Shown here one piece after another: positions 36,061-45,663 of a stretch of 64,000 bases of DNA. The notes under the pieces are model-generated. The model saw only the letters and a list, made by a program, of their open reading frames with translations. It had not been told where the DNA came from and did not search any database. The stretch covers positions 1,736,001 through 1,800,000 of the forward strand of contig NZ_CP073105.1 of NCBI RefSeq assembly GCF_018138085.1, read 5' to 3'. A program made the translations under genes and the position numbers. Source of the stretch: Stutzerimonas stutzeri. Its GTDB lineage: Bacteria > Pseudomonadota > Gammaproteobacteria > Pseudomonadales > Pseudomonadaceae. Position 1 is the stretch's first letter; each line of letters opens with the position of its first letter.

Positions 36061-37408
36061 TCGAACCAGTTTCGCCAAACGCTTCGAAACCTATGGCGAG
36101 GCGATCAAGCTACCCAGCCAACCGATCCTCGAGGGTCGGTTGTTGCGTATGGTCGGACTGACACTGGAAGCCGAAGGGCTGCGCGCCGCAGTCGGCAGCC
36201 GTTGCCTGGTAATCAACGAAGACAGTTACCACCCGACCCAGGTCGAAGCCGAGGTCATGGGCTTCGCCAGCGGCAAGCTCTACCTGATGCCGGTCGGCAG
36301 CCTGGCCGGTATCGCCCCGGGGGCGCGTGTCGTGCCGCTGGCCAATACCGGACGCCTGCCGATGGGTACCTCGATGCTTGGACGGGTGCTCGACGGTGCC
36401 GGTCGCGCGCTGGATGGCAAGGGCGGGATGAAGGCCGAGGACTGGGTGCCGATGGACGGCCCGCTGATCAACCCGCTCAAGCGGCACCCGATCAGCGAGC
36501 CGCTCGACGTCGGCATCCGCAGCATCAACGGGCTGCTTACCGTCGGCCGCGGCCAGCGCCTCGGCCTGTTCGCCGGTACCGGTGTCGGTAAGTCGGTGTT
36601 GCTCGGCATGATGACGCGTTTCACCGAGGCCGACATCATCGTGGTCGGGCTAATCGGTGAGCGGGGCCGCGAGGTCAAGGAATTCATCGAGAACATCCTT
36701 ACCGAAGAAAGCATCAAGCGCTCGGTCGTGGTTGCCTCGCCAGCCGACGATGCGCCGCTGATGCGCTTGCGTGCGGCGATGTATTGCACCCGCATCGCCG
36801 AGTATTTCCGCGACAAGGGCAAGAACGTCCTGCTCTTGATGGATTCGCTGACCCGCTTCGCCCAAGCCCAGCGTGAGATTGCCCTGGCCATCGGCGAGCC
36901 GCCAGCGACCAAGGGCTATCCGCCTTCGGTGTTCGCCAAGCTGCCAAGCTTGGTGGAGCGCGCCGGCAACGCGGAGGCGGGTGGCGGATCGATCACCGCG
37001 TTCTATACGGTGTTGTCCGAGGGGGACGATCAACAGGATCCGATCGCCGATGCTGCGCGTGGTGTGCTTGATGGGCACTTCGTGCTGTCTCGCCGCCTGG
37101 CTGAGGAGGGGCACTATCCAGCCATCGACATCGAGGCTTCCATCAGCCGGGTCATGCCACAGGTGGTCAGTGCCGAACATATGCGCAATGCCCAGCGCTT
37201 CAAACAGCTCTGGTCGCGCTTTCAACAGAGTCGCGACCTGATCAGCGTCGGTGCCTATGTACCCGGTGGCGATCCGGAGACCGACCTGGCCATCGCCCGT
37301 CAGGCGGAGATGGTGCGCTACCTGCGTCAGAGCCTGGACGAGGCCGAGCACCTGCCACAGAGCGAGGCCTTGCTGGCCGGTGTGTTCAACCCCAGGGCGG
37401 CGAGCTAA
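36050..37408 (+). CDS. fliI: Flagellar export ATPase FliI
   Basis: This 452-residue F1-beta-like ATPase powers flagellar type III export. It has a Walker A ([14 protein letters not shown]), Walker B ([13 protein letters not shown]), and the family segment [20 protein letters not shown]. The ATG lies inside the 3' end of fliH. The C-terminal part is complete. Confidence 0.98.
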   Translation: MRLDRTSFAKRFETYGEAIKLPSQPILEGRLLRMVGLTLEAEGLRAAVGSRCLVINEDSYHPTQVEAEVMGFASGKLYLMPVGSLAGIAPGARVVPLANTGRLPMGTSMLGRVLDGAGRALDGKGGMKAEDWVPMDGPLINPLKRHPISEPLDVGIRSINGLLTVGRGQRLGLFAGTGVGKSVLLGMMTRFTEADIIVVGLIGERGREVKEFIENILTEESIKRSVVVASPADDAPLMRLRAAMYCTRIAEYFRDKGKNVLLLMDSLTRFAQAQREIALAIGEPPATKGYPPSVFAKLPSLVERAGNAEAGGGSITAFYTVLSEGDDQQDPIADAARGVLDGHFVLSRRLAEEGHYPAIDIEASISRVMPQVVSAEHMRNAQRFKQLWSRFQQSRDLISVGAYVPGGDPETDLAIARQAEMVRYLRQSLDEAEHLPQSEALLAGVFNPRAAS

Positions 37409-37411
37409 CCC

Positions 37412-37864
37412 TTGCCGAGCAGTCGCGCTGCACGTCTGGCGCCGGTGATCGACCTGGCCGAGCGTGCCGAACGTGAATCCGCCAAGCTCTTCGGCCAGGG
37501 TCAAGCGCAGCTGTCCCAGGCCGAGGGCAAGCTCGGTGAGCTGCGCCAGTATTTCGCCGACTACCAGCAGCAATGGCTGAGCCAGGGCAGCCAGGGGGTG
37601 TCTGGTCAATGGCTGATGAACTACCAGCGTTTCCTTTCCCAGCTCGAGTCGGCGATCGCCCAGCAGCAACGCAGCGTCGATTGGCACCGCAACAATCTCG
37701 ACAAGCTGCGCGAGCAATGGCAACAGCGGCGTGCGCGGCTCGATGGTTTGCGCAAACTGGTCGAACGCTATCTCCAGGAGGCACGAACGGCTGCCGACAA
37801 GCGCGAGCAAAAGATCCTCGATGAATTTTCCCAACGCCTGGCCGGTCGACCCAAACAGGATTGA
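37412..37864 (+). CDS. fliJ: Flagellar export chaperone/general component FliJ
   Basis: This 150-residue coiled-coil protein joins the FliI ring to FlhA. It is almost entirely helical and rich in Gln, Arg and Leu (for example QQRSVDWHRNNLDKLREQWQQ). It starts with TTG three bases after fliI; no ATG gives a family-like N-terminus (RAARLAPVIDLAERAERE). It ends the first part of the operon; 168 bases then separate it from hsbA. Confidence 0.92.
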   Translation: MPSSRAARLAPVIDLAERAERESAKLFGQGQAQLSQAEGKLGELRQYFADYQQQWLSQGSQGVSGQWLMNYQRFLSQLESAIAQQQRSVDWHRNNLDKLREQWQQRRARLDGLRKLVERYLQEARTAADKREQKILDEFSQRLAGRPKQD

Positions 37865-38032
37865 AGCTTGCTGAGCCGTGCTTTGGGTGCTAAATCTTCA
37901 TTAGCTCGCTTGCTATGGTGCGGCTGATCACTCAAAGCGCAGAAGCCGCGAGCTAGGCGCCTCACGCGATTCGGCAAAGTCCCTTCAGCCAGTACGGCAA
38001 CCACGTCATTCGGTTTGGATCAGGAGTGCTAC

Positions 38033-38338
38033 ATGACCATCAGTTCACAGCTATCGGCAGATGGACAAGAGCTGACGATTACCATCCAGGGGCGCTTCGA
38101 TTTCAACACCCATCAGGCCTTTCGCGATGCGTACCAAGGCGCAGGCAGCTCGCCTCGGCGGTATGTGGTCGACCTCAGCGGGGCGACCTACCTGGACAGC
38201 TCCGCCCTGGGCATGTTGCTGTTGCTGCGTGATCACGGAGGCAGTGACAAGGCCGACATACGCCTGATCAATTGCAGTCCCGACGTACGAAAGGTGCTTT
38301 CGATCTCGAATTTCGAACAATTGTTCGCGATCGCCTGA
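38033..38338 (+). CDS. hsbA: HsbA-like STAS anti-sigma factor antagonist
   Basis: This 101-residue single STAS domain has the phospho-acceptor Ser at S56 (YLDSSALGMLLLLRD). In P. aeruginosa HsbA partners either FlgM, the FliA anti-sigma factor, or HsbD, according to its phosphorylation by HsbR/HptB. A CAGGAG ribosome site fits the ATG at 38033. Its stop overlaps the hsbR start (TGATG). The symbol is inferred from gene order with the next two genes. Confidence 0.82.
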   Translation: MTISSQLSADGQELTITIQGRFDFNTHQAFRDAYQGAGSSPRRYVVDLSGATYLDSSALGMLLLLRDHGGSDKADIRLINCSPDVRKVLSISNFEQLFAIA

Positions 38339-40044
38339 TGCCTGGTCGGCTCTCCATACTCATCGCCGAGGATGGTGCGGCCGACCGCATGCTGTTGGCC
38401 GCCATCGTCGGGCGGCAGGGGCATCGGGTGACCACTGCGGCCAACGGTGCCGAAGCGGTACGGCAATTCGAGCTCGAGCGGCCCCAGTTGGTGTTGATGG
38501 ATGCCCTGATGCCGGTCATGGACGGCTTCGAGGCCGCGCGGCGAATCAAGGGACTGGCTGGCAACGAGCTGGTGCCGATCATCTTTCTCACTTCGCTGAC
38601 TGAGAACGAGGCGCTGGTACGCTGCCTTGAAGCCGGCGGCGACGACTTCATCGCCAAACCATACAACCCGATCATTCTCGAAGCGAAGATTCAAGCCATG
38701 CACCGCTTGCGCCGGTTGCAGGCCACGGTTCTGGAACAGCGCGATCTGATCGCACGACGCAATCTGCAATTGCTCGACGAGCAGCGCGCGGCCAAGAGTA
38801 TTTTCGACAAGGTGGCACATGCGGGCTGCCTGGATGCACCCAACATCCGCTACCGCCAGTCGCCCCGGGCGCTATTCAACGGTGATCTGCTGCTCGCCGC
38901 CGAGGCGCCTGCCGGTCGCATGTTCGTGCTGCTGGGCGATTTCACCGGCCATGGGCTTCCCGCGGCGATCGGCGCGATGCCGCTGGCCGAGACCTTCTAT
39001 GGAATGACCGCCAAGGGCTATACGAGCAACGAGATCCTGCGTGAGATCAATGCCAAGCTGAAGTTCATCCTGCCGGTCGAGATGTTCTGCTGCGCGGCCT
39101 TGCTGGATATCAATCTCAGGCAGGGCGTGTTGCGGGTATGGAACGGAGGGTTGCCGGACGGCTATCTGCTCAAGGGCGCGGCCGGTCGCCGAGTGGCGTT
39201 GCCTTCCAGGCATTTGCCGCTCGGGATACTCGAGGCGTCCGCATTCGACGATGGCTTCGAAACCTTTCCACTGGCCATTGGCGATCGGCTGCTGCTCCTG
39301 TCGGACGGGATTCTCGAAAGCTCCAACGCCGATGACGAGCTGTTCGGCGAGCAACGGTTGCTGGCGCTGCTGGATGCCAACGACGACCCGTCGATGCTGT
39401 TCGACGAAGTGCAGCAGGCGCTACTCGCGTTCAACGGTCAAATGCTTGACGATTCGAGCCTTGTCGAAGTGTCCATGGTCGGGGACACGGCGTCGGGCTG
39501 GCATTCACAGCCGGACGCCCGCTCGCCAGGCACGGGTTCGCAGCGGCCGAGGGACTGGTCGGTCGGTTTCGATCTGCGTCCGAGCAGTCTGCGTACCGCC
39601 AATCCCTTGCCGATGACCATGCAGCTGCTGCTGCAGATCGCTCCTCTGCGTCACCGGGCCGGGACCATTTACGCCGTATTGACCGAGCTTTACGCCAATG
39701 CCCTCGAGCACGGCGTGCTGTTGCTCGATTCAGCCTGGAAATGCGATGCCGAAGGCTTCTCCCTGTATTACCAGGAACGTCAGCGGCGGCTCGATGCGCT
39801 CGACGAAGGCTTCGTTTCCATCGATCTGAGCGTCAAGTCGGAAGGGGAGGCGGGGCATCTGCGCATCGGTGTGCGCGACAGCGGCCCCGGGTTTGACGTG
39901 CAGCGGACGCTGGACAAGCAGTATTGCGCCGAATGCCTGGGCGGGCGGGGCCTGCGCATGATTCGGCAGATGAGCGATCGCTTTTACTGGCAGCCGGACG
40001 GCAAGCTTCTGAACGTGGAGTTCCATTGGGCCGGTCGTGCATAA
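38338..40044 (+). CDS. hsbR: HsbR-like response regulator with SpoIIE-type phosphatase and kinase domains
   Basis: This 568-residue protein has a receiver domain (residues 1-120, phospho-acceptor D55 in LVLMDALMPVMDG), a short coiled coil, a PP2C/SpoIIE phosphatase domain (about 170-380, with FVLLGDFTGHGLPAAIGAMPL and LLLLSDGILES), and a C-terminal HATPase kinase-like domain (about 415-565, with ELYANALEHGVL and GVRDSGPGFD). This is the layout of P. aeruginosa HsbR, which de-phosphorylates or phosphorylates HsbA depending on its receiver state. It overlaps hsbA. Confidence 0.87.
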   Translation: MPGRLSILIAEDGAADRMLLAAIVGRQGHRVTTAANGAEAVRQFELERPQLVLMDALMPVMDGFEAARRIKGLAGNELVPIIFLTSLTENEALVRCLEAGGDDFIAKPYNPIILEAKIQAMHRLRRLQATVLEQRDLIARRNLQLLDEQRAAKSIFDKVAHAGCLDAPNIRYRQSPRALFNGDLLLAAEAPAGRMFVLLGDFTGHGLPAAIGAMPLAETFYGMTAKGYTSNEILREINAKLKFILPVEMFCCAALLDINLRQGVLRVWNGGLPDGYLLKGAAGRRVALPSRHLPLGILEASAFDDGFETFPLAIGDRLLLLSDGILESSNADDELFGEQRLLALLDANDDPSMLFDEVQQALLAFNGQMLDDSSLVEVSMVGDTASGWHSQPDARSPGTGSQRPRDWSVGFDLRPSSLRTANPLPMTMQLLLQIAPLRHRAGTIYAVLTELYANALEHGVLLLDSAWKCDAEGFSLYYQERQRRLDALDEGFVSIDLSVKSEGEAGHLRIGVRDSGPGFDVQRTLDKQYCAECLGGRGLRMIRQMSDRFYWQPDGKLLNVEFHWAGRA

Positions 40045-40074
40045 TCGGCCCACTTTCCAGCCAGGAGCCGACCC

Positions 40075-40431
40075 GTGGTCGACCACCTCGACAACCGCGT
40101 GCTGATGACCCTTCAGGACGTCATGGAGGGCGAATACCCGGTACTGCTGGATACCTTTCTCACGGATTCGGAGGAACGGCTACGCCTGTTGCAGAACGGC
40201 TGTATGCGCGGTGACGCGGAGGATCTGCGCCAGGCTGCGCACAGCTTCAAAGGCAGTTGCAGCAACATGGGCGCTGCGTTGCTGGCGGAACTTTGTCGCC
40301 AGTTGGAGGACATCGCCCGGTTGGGGAGGCTCGCTGACGCCCCCGAACTGATCGAGCGTATCGAGCGTGAGTTCGCCATCGTCCGGATTCTCTGCCGGGC
40401 GGAACGCCAGCGCTACGGCGGGCCGGGCTGA
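40075..40431 (+). CDS. hptB: HptB-like histidine phosphotransfer protein
   Basis: This 118-residue Hpt helical bundle carries phospho-acceptor H56 in AAHSFKGSCSNMGA. HptB passes phosphate from hybrid kinases to HsbR. It begins with GTG, seven bases after a CAGGAG ribosome site. With hsbA and hsbR it reproduces the order seen in the P. aeruginosa HptB module, here inside the fli cluster just before fliK. Confidence 0.85.
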   Translation: MVDHLDNRVLMTLQDVMEGEYPVLLDTFLTDSEERLRLLQNGCMRGDAEDLRQAAHSFKGSCSNMGAALLAELCRQLEDIARLGRLADAPELIERIEREFAIVRILCRAERQRYGGPG

Positions 40432-40498
40432 TTTTCTGACTCTACTGCATGTCACGACAGGCCAGCCGGATGGCGTGCCCGCTCGGATCCTAGCCAGA

Positions 40499-40514
40499 TG
40501 GCCCGTTGTTTGCT
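40499..40514 (+). promoter_or_regulatory. Candidate sigma-54 promoter of fliK
   Basis: TGGCCC-N5-TTGCT differs from the sigma-54 consensus by one base and keeps the GG and GC pairs at correct spacing. It lies 38 bases before the fliK start. Confidence 0.65.
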
Positions 40515-40552
40515 TAAGCAAGCACACGTCATAACCCTGAGCGGAAAGATCC

Positions 40553-41782
40553 ATGGCCGTTTCCCCCGATCTATTGCTTAACATCAAGGCGCCCGCCGCT
40601 GCCTCCAAGGCCGCCAACGCATCCAGCAAGTCCGCCTCTCAGCCCAGCAGGGACGAGGCTTCCAGCTTCGCCAACGTTTACGCCAAGGAGCGTCAGGCCA
40701 AACCCGCTGAGCGTCAGGATGGCGCGGCAAAGCCCGCCGCTGGCAAGAAGACTGGCGAACAACCGAGTCAGGAAACCGCCAAGGCCGACGGCAATGAACA
40801 GCCACCGGTGGCGGAGACCGGCAACGCGCTGCCAACCGAAGCCGAGCCGACCGACGACGAAGTGCTCGGCGACGAGATCGAACTCGACCCGCTGCTGCTG
40901 TTCGGCATGGGCGGGCAGGCGCCGAACGACGCGCCCTTGCCGGAAACGCCGATGCCTACAGGCAGCGATTTCGTCGTAGGCCTGGTCCAGCTACCGACAA
41001 GCGTTTCGGACGGTGAAGCAGAACCGGCGTCGGCCGGGCAGGGCTCGGCCGATATACGGCCCGCGACTCAGAACAACCCGTTGTCCGCCCTTGCCGGGGT
41101 GGAAGAGACCGCCACGGACACCCAGGAAGCGCTACCAGCGGCCTTGCTCGCCGGCGAGGTGTCGACCGACGAATCCGAGGAGCCATCCCTGGAGGAAGCG
41201 TTCGGTGAGTTGCTCGACAAGCTGGATGCGCCGAAAGAGAGCCGCAGCGGTGGCCCCGACCTGCCGGTCAACCGGCTGAATCCGTTGGCTGAGGCGATCA
41301 CCCAGCAGCAACAGACCCAGCAGGTGCAGCGACCGGTCATGGTGCCCGGGCAACCGGTGCAGATGCAGCAATCCGGTTGGAGCGAGGCGGTGGTCGACCG
41401 GGTGATGTGGCTGTCCAGCCAGAACCTCAAATCTGCCGAGATCCAGCTCGATCCGGCTGAACTGGGCCGCATGGAAGTCCGCATCGATATGCACAAGGAC
41501 CAGACCCAGGTGACCTTCGTCAGCCCTCATGCCGGGGTGCGTGACGCGCTGGAAGGGCAGATGCAGCGTCTGCGTGACATGTTCAGCCAGCAGGGAATGA
41601 GCATGGACGTGAACGTCTCCGACCAGTCTCGTGGCTGGCAAGGCGAGGGCGGGAGCGAGTCGCGTGGCAGGGGCACGGCTGGCGCCCTGGGCGACGGCGA
41701 TGAAGAGGTCGTACAGGGGACGATGGAGATCGCCAGCAGTCGCGCCGGGGGCGATAGGGGCATGGTGGATTACTACGCCTGA
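40553..41782 (+). CDS. fliK: Flagellar hook-length control protein FliK
   Basis: This 409-residue protein measures hook length and triggers the export switch at FlhB. The N-terminal two-thirds is low-complexity and rich in Ala, Glu, Pro and Lys. The C-terminal domain has the conserved LKSAEIQLDPAELGRMEVRI and FVSPHAGVRDALEGQMQRLRDMF. Length is normal for pseudomonads. Confidence 0.93.
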   Translation: MAVSPDLLLNIKAPAAASKAANASSKSASQPSRDEASSFANVYAKERQAKPAERQDGAAKPAAGKKTGEQPSQETAKADGNEQPPVAETGNALPTEAEPTDDEVLGDEIELDPLLLFGMGGQAPNDAPLPETPMPTGSDFVVGLVQLPTSVSDGEAEPASAGQGSADIRPATQNNPLSALAGVEETATDTQEALPAALLAGEVSTDESEEPSLEEAFGELLDKLDAPKESRSGGPDLPVNRLNPLAEAITQQQQTQQVQRPVMVPGQPVQMQQSGWSEAVVDRVMWLSSQNLKSAEIQLDPAELGRMEVRIDMHKDQTQVTFVSPHAGVRDALEGQMQRLRDMFSQQGMSMDVNVSDQSRGWQGEGGSESRGRGTAGALGDGDEEVVQGTMEIASSRAGGDRGMVDYYA

Positions 41783-41901
41783 CGCTGGCAGCTGGCGATG
41801 GTTGGACTGGCGAAGAACCTGCGAGCATCTTCGGCCTGGCATTCAACCTGATGTCCGTTTTAGCTTTTCAGCCGGCAGGCTGGCTGGGTTCAGCGCGTGA
41901 G

Positions 41902-41954
41902 GCCGAGCGTAGCGCGGCGGTTATCCATCACCGCTGCTTACGCCCGGCTTTTTT
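41902..41954 (+). terminator. Intrinsic terminator between fliK and fliL
   Basis: A long imperfect stem begins GCCGAGCGTAGC and closes GCTTACGCCCGGC, followed by TTTTTT. It separates fliK from the sigma-54-driven fliL operon. Confidence 0.7.
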
Positions 41955-42051
41955 ATGCCCGCCCCGAGCCGAAAGGGGCGCACAATTGGCCCGCAAATCG
42001 ACTCGCGGCGCATGGCGGCCGTTTACGGCGCTACTCGCCTGGCTGATACTT

Positions 42052-42067
42052 TGGCATAGCAGTTGCT
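42052..42067 (+). promoter_or_regulatory. Sigma-54 promoter of the fliL operon
   Basis: TGGCAT-N5-TTGCT differs from the sigma-54 consensus at one base. It lies 50 bases before fliL and after a terminator, so it probably drives fliLMNOPQR-flhB. Confidence 0.75.
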
Positions 42068-42116
42068 CGTAACACATTGAAAACGGGTGAACCACCCGTA
42101 ATGACGGAAATTTGGC

Positions 42117-42647
42117 ATGGCTAAGAAACAAGGACCTCCAGACGTAGCGAGTCCCGCAGCTCCGAGCGAAGGAAAGGGCAAGCTCAAGCTGATCATTCTG
42201 ATCGTGCTCGGCTTGCTGTTGGCGGTCGGGCTGTCGGTCGGTGGCACCTTTTATTTCATGTCGCGAGGCGAATCCAAGCCACCGGCCGATGAAGCGGGCG
42301 AAGACCATTCGACGCCACAGCGACAGGTGGCGGTCTACGAGGTGCTGGCACCGGCGTTCATCGTCAACTTCGCCAATGCGGGCGGGCGTCAACGTTATAT
42401 GCAGGTGAGCGTGGCCCTTATGTCGCGTGATCAGGCGGCGCTCGATGCGCTCAAGGAACACATGCCGCTGCTACGCAATCAATTGGTTATGCTGTTTTCC
42501 AGCCAGGAGTTCGCCACGCTGATGACGCCGGTCGGGCAAGAGATGCTTCGGCAAAAAGCGACCGCCAGCGTCCAGGAACTGGCGCAGAAGGAAATCGGCA
42601 AGCCTGCGATCGAGCAGGTGCTGTTCACCAACTTCGTATTGCAATAG
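42117..42647 (+). CDS. fliL: Flagellar basal-body-associated protein FliL
   Basis: This 176-residue inner-membrane protein stabilises the stator. It has one N-terminal membrane segment (about 22-44), a periplasmic linker and a C-terminal FliL domain (VYEVLAPAFIVNFANAGGRQRYMQVSVALMSRD). First gene of the fliL operon and 12 bases before fliM. Confidence 0.95.
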   Translation: MAKKQGPPDVASPAAPSEGKGKLKLIILIVLGLLLAVGLSVGGTFYFMSRGESKPPADEAGEDHSTPQRQVAVYEVLAPAFIVNFANAGGRQRYMQVSVALMSRDQAALDALKEHMPLLRNQLVMLFSSQEFATLMTPVGQEMLRQKATASVQELAQKEIGKPAIEQVLFTNFVLQ

Positions 42648-42659
42648 GGGGCGTGTTAG

Positions 42660-43631
42660 ATGGCTGTTCAAGACCTGCTCTCGCAAGACGAGATCGATGC
42701 GCTCCTGCACGGGGTTGACGACGGTCTGGTCGATACCGAAAGCGATGCCGAGCCGGGCAGCATCAAAAGCTACGACCTGACCAGCCAGGACCGCATCGTC
42801 CGTGGGCGCATGCCCACGCTGGAAATGGTCAATGAACGTTTTGCCCGCTACACCCGCATCAGCATGTTCAACCTGCTGCGCCGCTCGGCCGATGTGTCCG
42901 TGGGCGGAGTACAGGTGATGAAGTTCGGCGAATACGTTCATTCGCTGTACGTCCCGACCAGCCTCAATCTGGTGAAGATCAAGCCGCTGCGCGGCACCTC
43001 GTTGTTCATTCTCGACGCCAAACTGGTATTCAAGCTGGTCGACAACTTCTTCGGTGGCGACGGCCGTCATGCCAAGATCGAGGGGCGCGAGTTCACGCCG
43101 ACCGAGCTGCGTGTCGTACGGATGGTGCTGGACCAGGCCTTCGTCGATCTGAAGGAAGCCTGGCACGCGGTGCTCGACGTCAATTTCGAGTACGTGCATT
43201 CGGAGGTCAATCCGGCGCTGGCCAATATCGTCAGTCCCAGTGAAGTGGTGGTGGTGTCGACCTTCCACATCGAGCTGGAAAGCGGTGGCGGCGACTTCCA
43301 CGTCACCATGCCGTACTCGATGATCGAACCGATCCGCGAAATGCTCGACGCCGGCTTCCAGTCCGATGTCAGCGATCAGGACGAGCGCTGGATCAATGCG
43401 CTTCGTGAGGACGTGCTCGACGTCAAGGTGCCGCTCAGTTCGACGGTGGTGCGCCGCCAGCTCAAGCTGCGCGACATCCTGAACATGCAGCCAGGCGACG
43501 TCATTCCGGTGGAAATGCCGGAAGACATGATCATGCGTGCCAATGGCATGCCGACCTTCAAGGTCAAGCTGGGCGCGCACAAAGGCAACCTGGCCCTGCA
43601 GGTGCTTGAATCGGTCATGCGACCTCGTTGA
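42660..43631 (+). CDS. fliM: Flagellar motor switch protein FliM
   Basis: This 323-residue C-ring protein has the N-terminal CheY-P-binding peptide (LSQDEIDALL), a middle CheC-like domain, and a C-terminal SpoA domain (LSSTVVRRQLKLRDILNMQPGDVIPVEMP) shared with FliN. Length and features are complete. Confidence 0.98.
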   Translation: MAVQDLLSQDEIDALLHGVDDGLVDTESDAEPGSIKSYDLTSQDRIVRGRMPTLEMVNERFARYTRISMFNLLRRSADVSVGGVQVMKFGEYVHSLYVPTSLNLVKIKPLRGTSLFILDAKLVFKLVDNFFGGDGRHAKIEGREFTPTELRVVRMVLDQAFVDLKEAWHAVLDVNFEYVHSEVNPALANIVSPSEVVVVSTFHIELESGGGDFHVTMPYSMIEPIREMLDAGFQSDVSDQDERWINALREDVLDVKVPLSSTVVRRQLKLRDILNMQPGDVIPVEMPEDMIMRANGMPTFKVKLGAHKGNLALQVLESVMRPR

Positions 43632-43670
43632 TTCAGCTCTAACCCATTTTCAGCCGGTCGAGGATTAGCG

Positions 43671-44141
43671 ATGGCAGACGAACACGAACATACCTCCGCA
43701 GAAGAACAGGCGCTCGCCGACGAGTGGGCATCTGCGCTTGCCGAAGCGGGCGACGCCAACCAGGACGATATCGATGCCCTGCTGAACCAGGGGCCGGCAG
43801 CGAAACCAGCGCCGCCGCGTGCGCCGCTGGAGGAATTCGGTAGCGCGCCGAAATCGGCGGGCGTACCGGCTGGGCTCGAGGGTCCGAATCTTGACGTGAT
43901 TCTCGACATCCCGGTGTCGATCTCGATGGAGGTCGGCAGCACAGAGATCAGCATCCGCAACCTGCTGCAGCTCAACCAGGGCTCGGTGGTCGAGCTCGAC
44001 CGCCTGGCTGGCGAGCCCCTCGATGTGCTGGTCAACGGCACACTGATCGCTCACGGCGAGGTGGTGGTGGTAAACGAGAAATTCGGCATTCGCCTGACTG
44101 ATGTGATCAGTCCGAGCGAACGCATCAAGAAGTTGCGCTGA
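43671..44141 (+). CDS. fliN: Flagellar motor switch protein FliN
   Basis: This 156-residue C-ring protein has an N-terminal extension with the CheY-binding-like NQDDIDALLNQG, a Pro/Ala-rich linker and a C-terminal SpoA domain (VSISMEVGSTEISIRNLLQLNQGSVVELDRLAGEPLDVLVNG). It follows fliM by 39 bases. Confidence 0.97.
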   Translation: MADEHEHTSAEEQALADEWASALAEAGDANQDDIDALLNQGPAAKPAPPRAPLEEFGSAPKSAGVPAGLEGPNLDVILDIPVSISMEVGSTEISIRNLLQLNQGSVVELDRLAGEPLDVLVNGTLIAHGEVVVVNEKFGIRLTDVISPSERIKKLR

Positions 44142-44142
44142 G

Positions 44143-44562
44143 ATGCGAGCTCTGGTCTTTCTCGGCCTGTTGCTGGCCCTGCCGGCGATGGCAGCGGAGC
44201 CCGCCGCGAGCATGAGCAGCGCTGGTATGGGCGCGCAGATGAGCAAGCTGTTGCTCGGCCTGTTGCTTGTGATCGGCCTGATATTCCTGCTGGCCTGGCT
44301 ATTGCGTCGCGTGCAGCAACTCAATCCGCGTGGCAATCAGGCGATCAAGCTGATTTCCAGCCATGCGCTCGGCCCGCGTGAGCGCCTGGTGCTGGTACAG
44401 GTGGGTAGCGAGCAGGTGCTGCTTGGCCTGAGCGCCGGTCGCATCGCGCCGCTGCACGTGCTGAAGGAGCCGGTGCACCTGCCGGATGCCGAGCCGGCCA
44501 GCCCGGAATTTGCCCAGCGCCTGATGGAGTTGCTTGGCAAGGACCAGAAGGACAAGCCCTGA
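44143..44562 (+). CDS. fliO: Flagellar biosynthesis protein FliO
   Basis: This 139-residue small membrane protein assists FliP. It has a signal-like N-terminus, one membrane segment (about 39-58, [20 protein letters not shown]), and a cytoplasmic domain with [27 protein letters not shown]. It begins one base after fliN's stop and overlaps fliP by one base. Confidence 0.93.
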   Translation: MRALVFLGLLLALPAMAAEPAASMSSAGMGAQMSKLLLGLLLVIGLIFLLAWLLRRVQQLNPRGNQAIKLISSHALGPRERLVLVQVGSEQVLLGLSAGRIAPLHVLKEPVHLPDAEPASPEFAQRLMELLGKDQKDKP

Positions 44563-45338
44563 TGCTTCGATTGTTGCTGGCGGTAGTGCTGGTGTTGGCC
44601 GCTCCGTTTGCCGTGGGTCAGGACGCCGGCTCGCTGATCGCCCAGGGCGATAACCCGTTGTCGATCCCGGCCATCACGCTGAGCACCGACGCGCAGGGAC
44701 AGCAGGAATACTCGGTCAGCCTGCAGATCCTGCTGATTATGACGGCGCTGAGCTTCATTCCGGCGTTCGTCATGCTGATGACGAGCTTCACGCGGATCAT
44801 CATCGTTTTTTCCATCCTGCGTCAGGCGTTGGGCCTGCAGCAGACGCCCTCGAACCAGATCCTGGTCGGGCTGACGATATTCCTCACGCTGTTCATCATG
44901 GCCCCGGTGTTCGAGCGGATTAACAACGAGGCCTTGCAGCCCTACCTGAACGAGCAACTGTCGGCGCCCGATGCGATCGCCCGGGCCGAGGTGCCGCTCA
45001 AAGGCTTCATGCTGGCGCAGACGCGCGAGAGCGACCTGGAGCTGTTCGTGCGGCTGTCGCGGCGCACCGATATCCAGACGCCGGACGCGGCGCCGCTGAC
45101 GATCCTGGTGCCGGCCTTCGTCACCTCCGAACTGAAGACGGCCTTCCAGATCGGTTTCATGATCTTCATCCCGTTCCTGATCATCGACATGGTGGTCGCC
45201 AGTGTGCTGATGGCCATGGGCATGATGATGCTTTCGCCGCTGATCATTTCGCTGCCGTTCAAGATCATGCTGTTCGTGCTGGTTGACGGCTGGGGGTTGA
45301 TCATCGGTACGCTCGCCAGCAGTTTCGGCACGCTGTAG
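44562..45338 (+). CDS. fliP: Flagellar export gate protein FliP
   Basis: This 258-residue export-gate protein has a cleavable signal peptide (about residues 1-19), then four membrane segments, with [24 protein letters not shown] and [28 protein letters not shown] as hallmarks. Five copies form the channel with FliQ and FliR. Confidence 0.98.
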   Translation: MLRLLLAVVLVLAAPFAVGQDAGSLIAQGDNPLSIPAITLSTDAQGQQEYSVSLQILLIMTALSFIPAFVMLMTSFTRIIIVFSILRQALGLQQTPSNQILVGLTIFLTLFIMAPVFERINNEALQPYLNEQLSAPDAIARAEVPLKGFMLAQTRESDLELFVRLSRRTDIQTPDAAPLTILVPAFVTSELKTAFQIGFMIFIPFLIIDMVVASVLMAMGMMMLSPLIISLPFKIMLFVLVDGWGLIIGTLASSFGTL

Positions 45339-45357
45339 TCCTGAGGGGAGAACGCGC

Positions 45358-45627
45358 ATGACGCCCGAGGTTGCCGTTGATCTGTTCCGCGAGGCGCTGT
45401 GGATGACCGCGATGATCGTCGGCGTGCTGGTAGTACCTAGCCTGCTGGTCGGCCTGGTAGTCGCCATGTTCCAGGCGGCCACCCAAATCAACGAACAAAC
45501 CCTGAGTTTTCTGCCGCGTCTGCTGATCATGTTGATGACGCTGATCTGGGCCGGGCCTTGGCTGGTGCGTGAGCTGATGGAGTACACCCAGAACCTGATC
45601 CAGAACATCCCGTTGATCATCGGCTGA
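45358..45627 (+). CDS. fliQ: Flagellar export gate protein FliQ
   Basis: This 89-residue protein has two membrane hairpins and the pattern VDLFREALWMTAMIVGVLVVPSLLVGLVVAMFQAATQINEQTLSFLP. Length and layout are standard. Confidence 0.97.
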   Translation: MTPEVAVDLFREALWMTAMIVGVLVVPSLLVGLVVAMFQAATQINEQTLSFLPRLLIMLMTLIWAGPWLVRELMEYTQNLIQNIPLIIG

Positions 45628-45663
45628 ACATGACGATCGCGGCCTGCTGTCGGGCGACACCCA

